From contig JBBROS010000011.1 of assembly GCA_038229135.1 (NCBI GenBank), forward strand, positions 28,391-92,390: a stretch of 64,000 bases of DNA, written 5' to 3'. The stretch is from JBBROS01 sp038229135. GTDB lineage: Bacteria; Pseudomonadota; Alphaproteobacteria; Acetobacterales; Acetobacteraceae. Shown piece by piece: positions 33,771 through 41,535 of this stretch (its first letter is position 1; every line of letters starts with the position of its first letter). A program made the translations under genes and the position numbers. The notes under the pieces were generated by a model. It was not told where the DNA came from. It saw nothing but the letters and a program-made list of their open reading frames with translations, and made no database searches.

Positions 33771-35042
33771 ATGTTGGACCATCCAGTGGCTACGAAGGCT
33801 GCCGATCAGCCTGTCGACGCGGAGCTCGAGAAAAGCCTGCTCACGACGTGGGACGCCAAGGTCATCACGTATGACAACGACACGTATCCATTCAACAAGT
33901 GGCTGCTCAAGCGCATTCAGGGCATGGGTTACTCGCTCACGGACCTGAAGTTGCTGCACGAGGTGATTCCGAAGGCCGAGGTGTACAAGGTCGGCAAGCA
34001 GCTTTGCGCCGACACGAACCTTCCGGAATTCCGGCGGCTGCTGAACAAGTTCGTGCGCGAGGTGGTTGCTGTCAAAGGCAAGCTCACGTTCCCGATCGCG
34101 GTGCAGCGGTTCATGAACGTCCGCATCATGTTGCCGGACGCGCCCGAGTCGATCTTCCCGTTCCATACCGGCCTGCTTTATGGCCACGGCATCGCGTCGC
34201 GCAGCCTGTGGATGCCGTTCACGGACGTGTCGTCCGACGCGGACCGGAGCGCCTCGATGCAGATCCTGGGCATCGAGAAGTCCCGGAAGCTGGTCAAGCA
34301 GGCGGTCGACGAGCGGTTCACGGTCGAGCAGATGAGCGAGACGTTCGGGGTCGAGAGCTGGCAGATCAAGGCCGGGCCGGGCAGCCTGTGCCTGTTCACG
34401 CAAGAGAACATCCACGGCTCGGGCAGCATGCCGAACATGACCGGCAAGACGCGGGTGAGCATGGATTTCCGCGTGGCCGAGGCCGAGTATGGGGACCTGC
34501 TCGCGCGCAAGATCCCGGCCGGGTATTTCCATGTGATCCCGGAGACGGAGGACGAGGAGGAAGCGATCGCGCATGCCCCCAAGACCGGCCGCAGCTGGGA
34601 CAACCAGAAGCAGAACATCTTCTACATCAACAACAACACGTCCTCGACCTATGGCGTGCCGGTGCATTTGCAGCGTTATGCGCTGTATGAATACTGCAAG
34701 AAGAAGGACCTGAACTACCACTTCGAGCTGTTCGAGCTCGAGGACATGAACCATCTGCCGACGCTGTGGCACATCGTGGAGAAGCGGAACACCAACGTGG
34801 TGCTCTACAGCATCTTCGCTCTGAGCGAGGACAAGGCGGAACGCCGGCGCTTCTTCGACAGGGTGCTGGAGAACGGCCTGTTCCTGCACTTCGCGAACGA
34901 GGATCTGCAAGTGGCGGACGAGGCCGACGTGCAGACGATCGAGAAGTATCTCAGCTTCGCGAAGTTCGGCTATTCGCGCATGCCCATCGGCCTGCCGCTG
35001 TCGCAGCACAGCAAGGCGATGTTCACGCACTGGACCGAGTGA
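33771..35042 (+). CDS. 2OG-Fe(II)-oxygenase-like / sporadic carbohydrate cluster fusion protein
   Basis: A 423-residue cytoplasmic protein with two parts. Residues ~1-245 resemble the 2OG-Fe(II) oxygenases of sporadic carbohydrate clusters: FPFHTGLLYGHG, RSLWMPFTDV, AGPGSLCLFTQENIHGSG and KTRVSMDFR. His132, His215 and Arg228 are candidate Fe and 2OG ligands, but the expected HxD carboxylate reads HTG, with Gly134. Residues ~280-410 (NIFYINNNTSSTYGVPVHLQ..., LYSIFALSEDKAERRRFFDRVLENGLFLHFANED) match, as I recall it, the LIC12192-type 'sporadic carbohydrate cluster protein'. These are usually separate proteins. The ATG at 33771 has GGAG upstream. A role in modifying a sugar is inferred from context only. 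Confidence 0.7.
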   Translation: MLDHPVATKAADQPVDAELEKSLLTTWDAKVITYDNDTYPFNKWLLKRIQGMGYSLTDLKLLHEVIPKAEVYKVGKQLCADTNLPEFRRLLNKFVREVVAVKGKLTFPIAVQRFMNVRIMLPDAPESIFPFHTGLLYGHGIASRSLWMPFTDVSSDADRSASMQILGIEKSRKLVKQAVDERFTVEQMSETFGVESWQIKAGPGSLCLFTQENIHGSGSMPNMTGKTRVSMDFRVAEAEYGDLLARKIPAGYFHVIPETEDEEEAIAHAPKTGRSWDNQKQNIFYINNNTSSTYGVPVHLQRYALYEYCKKKDLNYHFELFELEDMNHLPTLWHIVEKRNTNVVLYSIFALSEDKAERRRFFDRVLENGLFLHFANEDLQVADEADVQTIEKYLSFAKFGYSRMPIGLPLSQHSKAMFTHWTE

Positions 35043-35048
35043 CCTACA

Positions 35049-35082
35049 GGCCCGGGCGGACACGGCACCGTTCGCCCGGGCC
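35049..35082 (+). terminator. 10-bp perfect hairpin after the oxygenase fusion gene
   Basis: GGCCCGGGCG (35049-35058) and CGCCCGGGCC (35073-35082) form a perfect stem with a 14-nt loop, 7 bp after the stop codon and 28 bp before the GT2 gene. There is no T-tract; it may be an attenuator or a stability element within the operon. Confidence 0.5.
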
Positions 35083-35109
35083 AACACTCCCTCGCATTCG
35101 GGGCACGGC

Positions 35110-36189
35110 ATGGCGGCAGACCTGAAGCTGAGCGTTGTCATGGCCACCTATGGCCGGGCCCAGACGCTCCAGACCACGCTTCGCCACCTCGCCACGCAAA
35201 CGCTCGACCCATCCTGCTACGAACTCATCGTGGTGGACGACGAGTCTCCGGACGACACGGGCGAGGTGGTTGCCGAGTGGGCCGCGCGCGTGCCGTTTCG
35301 CCTGCGCTACCTACGGCACGCCAACCGGGGGCCGGGCTACACGCAGAATCGCGGGCTGGACGTGGCCGAGGGCCGCGTGGTGCTGTTCATGGCCGATGAC
35401 ATCTTCATGCAGCCGGGCGCGCTCGCGGCGCATCTGGCCGTGCACGAGGCCAACCCGGCACAGGAGGTGGCGGTGCTGGGCCGGGTTGAGCAGGACGACA
35501 TCCCCGGCGGCGGCCTGTTCCTGCGCAAGTGGGATGCGTTCGGGTTCCGGCACTTCGAGGGCCTGGCCGAGCTGCCCTATTACCGGTTTTGGGCCTGCAA
35601 CGTGTCGGCCAAGCGGGACTTCCTGCAGGCCCATGGCGGATTTCGCGAGCACAAGGGCCGGGCAGGTTATGCGGCGCACGAAGATACTGAACTCGGGTAC
35701 CGGCTCTCGACGGCCGGGTTGAAGCTTCTATACGCGCCGGATGCGCTGGGCCTGCATCACCACATCGTCGCCTTCGGACCCGCGTGCAAACGCCGCTTCA
35801 TGCAGGGGATGAATTTCGGTGAGTTCCGCGCGCTGACGAAGGCGCCCGAGATCGCCGTGGTGTTCCACGTGCTGGCCCCCAATACGCTGATGGATCATTG
35901 GCGGGCGCTGACCGGCCCGCGGCGGCGTTATCTGGCGCCTTCGGACCGTAACCCGCTGACCCTGTTGGCCCGGCATGCGGCCTTCGCGCTTTTGTTCAAC
36001 CGGCTGACGGTCCGCATGCTGTGGGAGCCGTTCCTAGAGCGGGCCGAGCACGACCCGCGGCTCGAGCGCTTCGTCCACCCCGCCATGTATCGCGGGGTGA
36101 TCTTCCATCACTTCATCCTCGGGTGCCGCGAGGGCGACCGGATGGAGGCTCAGTCCGAGCCTGCCACCCTCATGGCCTCGAGCGGCTGA
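35110..36189 (+). CDS. GT2 glycosyltransferase (paralogue B)
   Basis: A 359-residue family 2 glycosyltransferase, paralogous to the protein at 31259-32332 along its whole length. It has LKLSVVMATYGRAQTL, VVDDESPDD, LFMADDIF (DxD equivalent) and AAHEDTELGYRL. It follows the oxygenase fusion gene on the same strand. The last 40 bases overlap the 3' end of the convergent flavoprotein gene, so each gene's C-terminal codons are read on both strands. The last ~15 residues (EAQSEPATLMASSG) are thus constrained by the opposite gene and probably not functional. Confidence 0.92.
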   Translation: MAADLKLSVVMATYGRAQTLQTTLRHLATQTLDPSCYELIVVDDESPDDTGEVVAEWAARVPFRLRYLRHANRGPGYTQNRGLDVAEGRVVLFMADDIFMQPGALAAHLAVHEANPAQEVAVLGRVEQDDIPGGGLFLRKWDAFGFRHFEGLAELPYYRFWACNVSAKRDFLQAHGGFREHKGRAGYAAHEDTELGYRLSTAGLKLLYAPDALGLHHHIVAFGPACKRRFMQGMNFGEFRALTKAPEIAVVFHVLAPNTLMDHWRALTGPRRRYLAPSDRNPLTLLARHAAFALLFNRLTVRMLWEPFLERAEHDPRLERFVHPAMYRGVIFHHFILGCREGDRMEAQSEPATLMASSG

Positions 36190-37487
36190 GGCGTCAGCTT
36201 GGCCAGCTTGCGCATGGCCTCGCCGGCGGCCACGCGGCCACTCATCATCGCCTCGTCGGACCAGTAATAGGTCCATTGGCCGTAGCGGCCGCCGGGCACG
36301 ACGTCCACGCTGTCGAGCCAGCGCTCGATGACGGGCAGCGCCGCCTTCCGCGCCTCGTCGAAGATGCAGTAGCCCCACGGGATGTCCCGCGTGTGGCTCA
36401 TCACCACCTTGTCGTCGGCCCGCAGCACCCCGGCGCGGCGCAGATCCGCCGTAACGCGCTCGACGATGGCGGCGGGGTCGGGCGGGGAGCCGGTGGGGTA
36501 GGAGACCTCGGCCGAGATGGAGGATTTACCGGCAGGCACCGTCTCGGGCGAGAAATTGTGCGGGAAGCTGATGCGGAAGAAGCTGAACTCGCGCTCGGGG
36601 AAGTGGATCCAGTGCTTGTCCGTGAGGTCTGCCCGGTCGATGCCGAGGTTGACGACCATGATGCTGTTGGTGCGGAGCGTGCCGACCGCGCGCTCGACGT
36701 CCTCGGGCACGGTGGAGGCGATGCGCATGAACACGGGCAGCGGGATGGTGCTGAGCAGGATGCGGTAGTCGGCCGTGGACCCGTCGTCGAACGTGACGCG
36801 CTTGCCCTCGAGGTCGATATGGGTCGCGCGGCGGCCGGTGTGGAGCTGGGATCCTACGGCGCGGGCGAGGCAGGTGGGCACGGTGCCGTAGCCGCCCGGG
36901 CCGTCCGGGTAGCGGAAGGTGGCGTTGGTGCCGACGCGCGTGTTGGTGCTGAAGAGGGCGCCGCGGAGCACCTGCCAGATCTCGGCCTTGGGCACGCGGT
37001 TGCCGGTCCATTCGAAGCTCATCTCGCGCGGGTGCACGCCCCAGAACTTCTCGCTGTAGGGGATGAGGAAGGTGTCGGCGAAGCCGCGGCCGATGCTGCG
37101 GTAGATCCAGTCGGCGTAGTTCTGCGGCTCCGGATTGGAGCGGCGGCGGATGAAGCCGGCCACGCAGCGGAGGCGGCGGTCGATCCGGAGGTTGGTGGAG
37201 TTGATCTGGAAGGGGTAGGCGGTGAACTTGCCGAAGGCGAAGATGTGCGCGCTGCGGTCGACGATGCGGAACTCGACGCCGAGCGCTTCGAGCATGCGGA
37301 CTACGTCCATGTTCGTGGTCTGCAGCACGTGGATGCCGTGGTCGAAGGTGTAGCCTTCGCTCGTGTCGCTCGAGGCGGCGCCGCCGGGGTGGGGGTCGGC
37401 CTCGTAAATCGGGGCGCCCGTGTCGATGCCGGCGACGAGGCCTGCGACGCCGCCGCCGAGGATGACCAGGCCGTCATTCGTGTTCAT
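36150..37487 (-). CDS. UDP-galactopyranose-mutase-like FAD/NAD(P)-binding protein
   Basis: A 445-residue flavoprotein of the amine-oxidase/UDP-galactopyranose mutase superfamily. The N-terminal Rossmann motif LVILGGGVAGLVAG is followed unusually soon by the ribose-binding acid (PIYEADPHPGGAASS), with about six residues fewer than normal. Other family segments are FDHGIHVLQT, YSEKFWGVHPREMSFEWTGNRVP, and a C-terminal YGQWTYYWSDEAMMSGRVAAGE that covers the flavin. It may isomerise or oxidise a nucleotide sugar for the exopolysaccharide. The ATG overlaps the polymerase stop by 4 nt. Confidence 0.82.
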   Translation of the reverse strand: MNTNDGLVILGGGVAGLVAGIDTGAPIYEADPHPGGAASSDTSEGYTFDHGIHVLQTTNMDVVRMLEALGVEFRIVDRSAHIFAFGKFTAYPFQINSTNLRIDRRLRCVAGFIRRRSNPEPQNYADWIYRSIGRGFADTFLIPYSEKFWGVHPREMSFEWTGNRVPKAEIWQVLRGALFSTNTRVGTNATFRYPDGPGGYGTVPTCLARAVGSQLHTGRRATHIDLEGKRVTFDDGSTADYRILLSTIPLPVFMRIASTVPEDVERAVGTLRTNSIMVVNLGIDRADLTDKHWIHFPEREFSFFRISFPHNFSPETVPAGKSSISAEVSYPTGSPPDPAAIVERVTADLRRAGVLRADDKVVMSHTRDIPWGYCIFDEARKAALPVIERWLDSVDVVPGGRYGQWTYYWSDEAMMSGRVAAGEAMRKLAKLTPQPLEAMRVAGSD

Positions 37488-39022
37488 CGCAAAGCCTCCA
37501 GCTTGGCTGCGCCGGGCCAGGCCGGCAGGTTGAGTGGTGCGGTCGCGGCGATGCGGGGCAGCGCCACCGAGAGGGCGACGAGGACCCAGAACATCGTGAA
37601 GCAATTGGGCTCGCGATAGGTCGGGTCCGTGAGGCCGACGAGGATGCTGGCGACGAGGGCGACGAGGGTGGCCAAGGCGAGGCGGCCCACCGGGTCCCGC
37701 CGGTGGCGGACCAGGCGGAACAGGCGCGTCATGGCGGTGGCGACGATGCCGATGTAGAGCGCGGCGCCGACCAGGCCGGTTTCGGCCGTTATCCAGATGA
37801 GCACGTTGTGCGGCGGCAGCACCTCGAGCCATAGGAAGTCGTGCCGCTGCAGGGCCTGCACCCAGTTGCCGGGGCCGAAGCCGAGCAGGGGATAGAGGGA
37901 GATGATCTGGCCTGCGACCTCGTATTGGTCGAAGCGCGTGGTGAGCACCTCGTAGGGGGATTTGGCGAACCGGTCGTAGATGAAGCCGGCGACGAAGGGC
38001 AGCACCGCCATGGCCCCGAGCAGGCCGCCGGCGATCATGGGGATGACCTGGCGCTCCCGCCAGACGGCGACCACGAGCACGGTGCCGAAGGCCAGGGCCA
38101 GCGCGGTCGCGACCCATGCGGCGCGGGAGAGGGTGAGGGCGATGGCGAGCACGGCGAGCGCGGACAGGCTGGCGAACAGCAGGCGCGGCAGTTGGCCCAG
38201 GCCGGGGCGGATGGCCTGGACGAGCATGAAGGGCAGCATCATCGCGACCAGGTGGCCCAGCGAGTGGCTATCGTAGGCGGTGCCGGTGGCGCGCTTGTAG
38301 GTCTCGATGCCCGGGACGGAGTATTGGTATTCGGCGTCGCTGCCGCCGGCGCCCTTGTCGAGGGCGAGGCCGAGCAGCTTGCCGGTGCCGAACTGCACGG
38401 AGCCGATGGTGGCCTCGAGCACGATGCCGAAGGCCAGCGCTGCGAGCAGCCAGGGGATGTGCCGGGCTGCCAAATTGCGGGAGACGTAAAGGTAGAGCAG
38501 CGCGAACTTGAGCAGGTATTGCGTGGAGCCGAGCGCCAGCTCCGGGTCGGCGGCGCCGATGGAGGAGAGGAGGTGGGCTGCCACGTAGGCGAGCACGAGC
38601 CAGTCCGTGTTGAGCAGGCCGGGGGAGGGCCGTTCGCGCAGGCTGAACACGCGGTGGAACCAGCTGACGTAGAGGCCGACGATGATGAAATCGAGCAGGC
38701 CCACGCCCAGCAGCCCGGCGTAGACGAGGTTTCCGCGCTCCTCCACGGCGTAGTTCGTGGGCCAGAACCATTTGGTGAAGGAGGCGAGGGGGATGGCGAA
38801 GAGGGCGCCCACGAGCACGAGGTCCGAGTAGATGCGGGCCATGGCCATGGCGACCGACAGGCCGACGATGCCGACGACGACGACGACGAGCCAGCGCGTG
38901 TCGAGGTCCCACGCTTCGGAGAGGGCCATGGCGAACACGGCGCCGAGCAGGATGGCGAGCATGGCGACCAGCACGGCGCGTCCGGCGGTGGCCACGCCGG
39001 ACGCGGCGGCGGCCGCCTGCAT
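37484..39022 (-). CDS. O-antigen ligase/polymerase family membrane protein
   Basis: A 512-residue integral membrane protein with about 12 helices and one long periplasmic loop, the layout of the Wzy/WaaL (O-antigen ligase) family. The family segment after the loop is LYPLLGFGPGNWVQALQRHDFLWLEVLPPHNVLIWITAETGLVGAALYIGI; in this family the HN region and loop arginines are important for activity. In this locus it most likely polymerises flipped repeat units. It sits in a tight operon: the stop overlaps the flavoprotein start (ATGA), and the start overlaps the small membrane-protein stop (TGATG). Confidence 0.9.
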   Translation of the reverse strand: MQAAAAASGVATAGRAVLVAMLAILLGAVFAMALSEAWDLDTRWLVVVVVGIVGLSVAMAMARIYSDLVLVGALFAIPLASFTKWFWPTNYAVEERGNLVYAGLLGVGLLDFIIVGLYVSWFHRVFSLRERPSPGLLNTDWLVLAYVAAHLLSSIGAADPELALGSTQYLLKFALLYLYVSRNLAARHIPWLLAALAFGIVLEATIGSVQFGTGKLLGLALDKGAGGSDAEYQYSVPGIETYKRATGTAYDSHSLGHLVAMMLPFMLVQAIRPGLGQLPRLLFASLSALAVLAIALTLSRAAWVATALALAFGTVLVVAVWRERQVIPMIAGGLLGAMAVLPFVAGFIYDRFAKSPYEVLTTRFDQYEVAGQIISLYPLLGFGPGNWVQALQRHDFLWLEVLPPHNVLIWITAETGLVGAALYIGIVATAMTRLFRLVRHRRDPVGRLALATLVALVASILVGLTDPTYREPNCFTMFWVLVALSVALPRIAATAPLNLPAWPGAAKLEALR

Positions 39023-39234
39023 CAGAGGTTGACCAGGCGGAGCGTGTAGGATGTGGCGATGCCGACGGCGGCGCCGAGCAGGATGGCGAGCAGCAGCAGG
39101 AGGATCAGCGGCATGCGGCGGGGCCGCTCGTCCGCGCCTGTGCGCCGCGGCTCGAAGCGCTCGTCCAGGTGGGCCCGCAGCGGGGGAGGCCCGAGCGGAG
39201 CGGCGCCGAGCGGGGGCAGGGCTTCATCCGACAT
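39022..39234 (-). CDS. Small single-helix membrane protein, unknown
   Basis: A 70-residue protein I do not recognise. Residues 1-40 are proline- and arginine-rich and soluble (MSDEALPPLGAAPLGPP...). Residues ~42-62 form one transmembrane helix (PLILLLLLAILLGAAVGIATSY). It lies between the chain-length gene (11-nt overlap) and the polymerase gene (1-nt overlap), so it is clearly translated as part of the operon. The short cytoplasmic segment plus one helix could make it a partner of the Wzz-like protein or the polymerase. Confidence 0.7.
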   Translation of the reverse strand: MSDEALPPLGAAPLGPPPLRAHLDERFEPRRTGADERPRRMPLILLLLLAILLGAAVGIATSYTLRLVNL

Positions 39235-40654
39235 GGAGGCGGCCGCCGTCGATGGGAACGAGGTCGGAGGCGCCGGGCGCGGGCAAGGCGAGGGTGCGCC
39301 ATTTCTCGCGCACCATCAGCAGGTGGACGTTGAAGTAGCCGAGCAGCACGGCCATGCCCATGCCGAACAGCGCCGCGAGGGCAGCGGCCAGGCCCACATG
39401 GTAGATCTTGATGGGCGACACCGGCGCCTGCGGCGGCTGCGCCCGGCTCTGCACCCAGAGCTCCGAGCGGGTGGAGCTGCTCTTGATGGCCGTCTCCTGC
39501 GAGGCGTCGGTGAGGGCCACGAGGTCCCGCTTGGCCGATTGCAGCTGGGCCGTGAGCAGGTCGTGCTCCGCCCGGGCGGCGTTGAGCTGGCGGATGCGGG
39601 CGCCGACCTGCACGGCCTCGCGTTGGAGCGAGTCCGAGCGGGAGCGAAGGCCGGCCGCCTTGCTTTCGGCGCTGAGCCGCTCCGTGGTGGCCCGGCCGTA
39701 ATCGTCGGCATTGAGGCGGCCGGTGGGGCGCGTGGCGCGCAGGTCGTCGTCGTTCAGGGGGGCGACGTAGGCCTGTGTCTGCCGCAGCCGGCTGGCGAGG
39801 GCGCCGGCCCGGCTTTCCTCCTGCACCAGGCTCGCCTGCGCGTCGGCCCGTTGCAGGTCCAGCTGCTGCAGGCGGGTGATGGTCGAGGCGATCTCCTCGG
39901 CGATCGAGCCGGAGCTCACGCTGCCCAGCAGGTCCCGCACCTGGTGCTCGAGGGCGGCGATCTCGGTAAGCTTGGCCGTGCGGAGCACCAGGAGCTGCCG
40001 GGTACGGCTCTCGGCGGCACGCTGGTCCTCGCCGACGGTGACGTCGATGAGGCGGACGGCCAGCTCGTTGGCGATGCGGGCGGCGAGCTCGGGCGTTTTC
40101 GCCATGGTTCGGAGGGTGAAGACGTAGCTGTCCTCGCTGACCACCTTGGTGTTGCGCCGCAGCTCGCGGATGGCCCGGGCGGTTCGGTCCTGCTCGACGA
40201 TGCGGCCGAACTGCAGCAGGCTCCAGGCGTCGTTGCCGTATTCCGTGAGCCAGGCCTTCGCGCGCTTGTAGTAGGACGTGTACCACGGGCCGCTGAAATC
40301 GACCGGGTCCTCGATGTCGAGCCCGAGCTCCTGCACGACGGGGCGGAGCAGGGCGTCGCTTTTGACCAGGGCGTCGAGTGTCTGGCCGATGACCTTGAAG
40401 GGGGTGTTCGGCACCGGGGAGCCGAGGGCGCGGGTTTCCTGGACGCTGAGGCGGGTGACTTCGGCGGGCTTAAAGTAGGTGTTGGTCTCGGCGGCGTAGC
40501 GCTCGCCATAGACGAAGGTGAGTCCGAGCGCGGTGAGGGCGGCGGAGAGCACGAAAAGCCAGATGAACACCCCATGCGCTCGCACCGGGTGGATCGAGCC
40601 GAGGCTGATCGGCCGGTCGTGCGTGAGGCGAAGCGGCTCTTGGTGGTCTGCCAT
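39224..40654 (-). CDS. Polysaccharide chain-length determinant (Wzz/GumC type)
   Basis: A 476-residue inner-membrane co-polymerase. The N-terminal helix (about 30-50, FIWLFVLSAALTALGLTFVY) and C-terminal helix (about 424-446, VGLAAALAALFGMGMAVLLGYF) flank a long periplasmic region. That region has the GumC/Wzz-type part (VIGQTLDALVKSDALLRPVVQELGL) and a coiled coil (~200-390). The proline-rich segment before the second helix is QPPQAPVSPIK. There is no tyrosine-kinase domain, so if a BY-kinase exists it is elsewhere. The start at 40654 (MADHQEP) precedes the family-like part. Confidence 0.9.
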   Translation of the reverse strand: MADHQEPLRLTHDRPISLGSIHPVRAHGVFIWLFVLSAALTALGLTFVYGERYAAETNTYFKPAEVTRLSVQETRALGSPVPNTPFKVIGQTLDALVKSDALLRPVVQELGLDIEDPVDFSGPWYTSYYKRAKAWLTEYGNDAWSLLQFGRIVEQDRTARAIRELRRNTKVVSEDSYVFTLRTMAKTPELAARIANELAVRLIDVTVGEDQRAAESRTRQLLVLRTAKLTEIAALEHQVRDLLGSVSSGSIAEEIASTITRLQQLDLQRADAQASLVQEESRAGALASRLRQTQAYVAPLNDDDLRATRPTGRLNADDYGRATTERLSAESKAAGLRSRSDSLQREAVQVGARIRQLNAARAEHDLLTAQLQSAKRDLVALTDASQETAIKSSSTRSELWVQSRAQPPQAPVSPIKIYHVGLAAALAALFGMGMAVLLGYFNVHLLMVREKWRTLALPAPGASDLVPIDGGRLHVG

Positions 40655-40680
40655 GGCCTGTCCCGGTTCGGCGGGCACGG

Positions 40681-41535
40681 TCAGAATGCACCCCTTCGGA
40701 CGATAACGAACCACACGGTCACCGCAAGGATCTTCAAGTCGAGCCAGACGGTCCGTGTCTCGACGTAGCGGAGATCCCACTGCAGGGTCTCACCCCAGGA
40801 GAGCAGGCCGCGGCCGTTGATTTGGGCGAGGCCGGTGATGCCTGGCTTGACGGAGAACTTGTACATCTCGGCCGCCGTGTAGTTCTGCGGCAGCTCCGGC
40901 AGCTCGGGGCGGGGCCCCACCAGGCGCATGGTGCCGGCGAGGACGCACCAGAGGTTCGGCAGCTCGTCGAGCGTGAGGCGGCGGAGCAGGGTGCCGAGCC
41001 GGGTCACGCGCGGGTCGTTGTCGGTCTTGAAGGTGGCGTCGTGGAAGGTGCCGGGCTCGAAGCGGTAGGCATAGAGCTCGGGGAAGCGCTGCTTGGCGTC
41101 GTGCACCATGGTGCGGAACTTATAGAAGCGGAACGTCTGCGGGACGTAGTAGCGCGCGTCCGGGTCATAGCCTTCGGGCGGGGGCCGCAGCCCGGCGCGG
41201 CGCCCGAGGTCCGCGCCGCGGACCAGCTCCGACTGGGCCACGCGGGGCTGGCAGAAGAGCGGGCCGCCCTTCGAGTCGAGCCGGATGACCGCCGCCTCGA
41301 TGAGCATCAGCGGCAGCACGGCGACGAACATGAGGAGCGCCACGAGCCATTCGACGACGCGGTAGGCGGCCTCGAGCGCCCAGTGGCTGCCGGATGCGCC
41401 TGGCCTCAGCGGGACCACGTGGACGAGGCCGTATCGCCCCGGCCGCGCGGTTGCCTCGGCCTGGTCCGACGCCGCGGCCGGTTGGGCCTGGGCCGCCCCC
41501 GGCGCAAAATCCCCGAAGCTCGAGGCGGTTGTCAT
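40681..41535 (-). CDS. Initiating sugar-phosphate transferase (ExoY/WcaJ family)
   Basis: A 284-residue bacterial sugar transferase that attaches the first sugar-1-phosphate to undecaprenyl phosphate, starting repeat-unit synthesis. One membrane segment is visible (~62-85, VEWLVALLMFVAVLPLMLIEAAVI). The catalytic domain has RFYKFRTMV, LRRLTLDELPNLWCVLAGTMRLVGPRPELPE and FSVKPGITGLAQINGRG, with the Asp-Glu pair of the family. The long N-terminal membrane domain of WbaP/WcaJ is absent, so it is the short ExoY-like form. It overlaps the upstream fusion gene by 4 nt. Confidence 0.94.
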   Translation of the reverse strand: MTTASSFGDFAPGAAQAQPAAASDQAEATARPGRYGLVHVVPLRPGASGSHWALEAAYRVVEWLVALLMFVAVLPLMLIEAAVIRLDSKGGPLFCQPRVAQSELVRGADLGRRAGLRPPPEGYDPDARYYVPQTFRFYKFRTMVHDAKQRFPELYAYRFEPGTFHDATFKTDNDPRVTRLGTLLRRLTLDELPNLWCVLAGTMRLVGPRPELPELPQNYTAAEMYKFSVKPGITGLAQINGRGLLSWGETLQWDLRYVETRTVWLDLKILAVTVWFVIVRRGAF

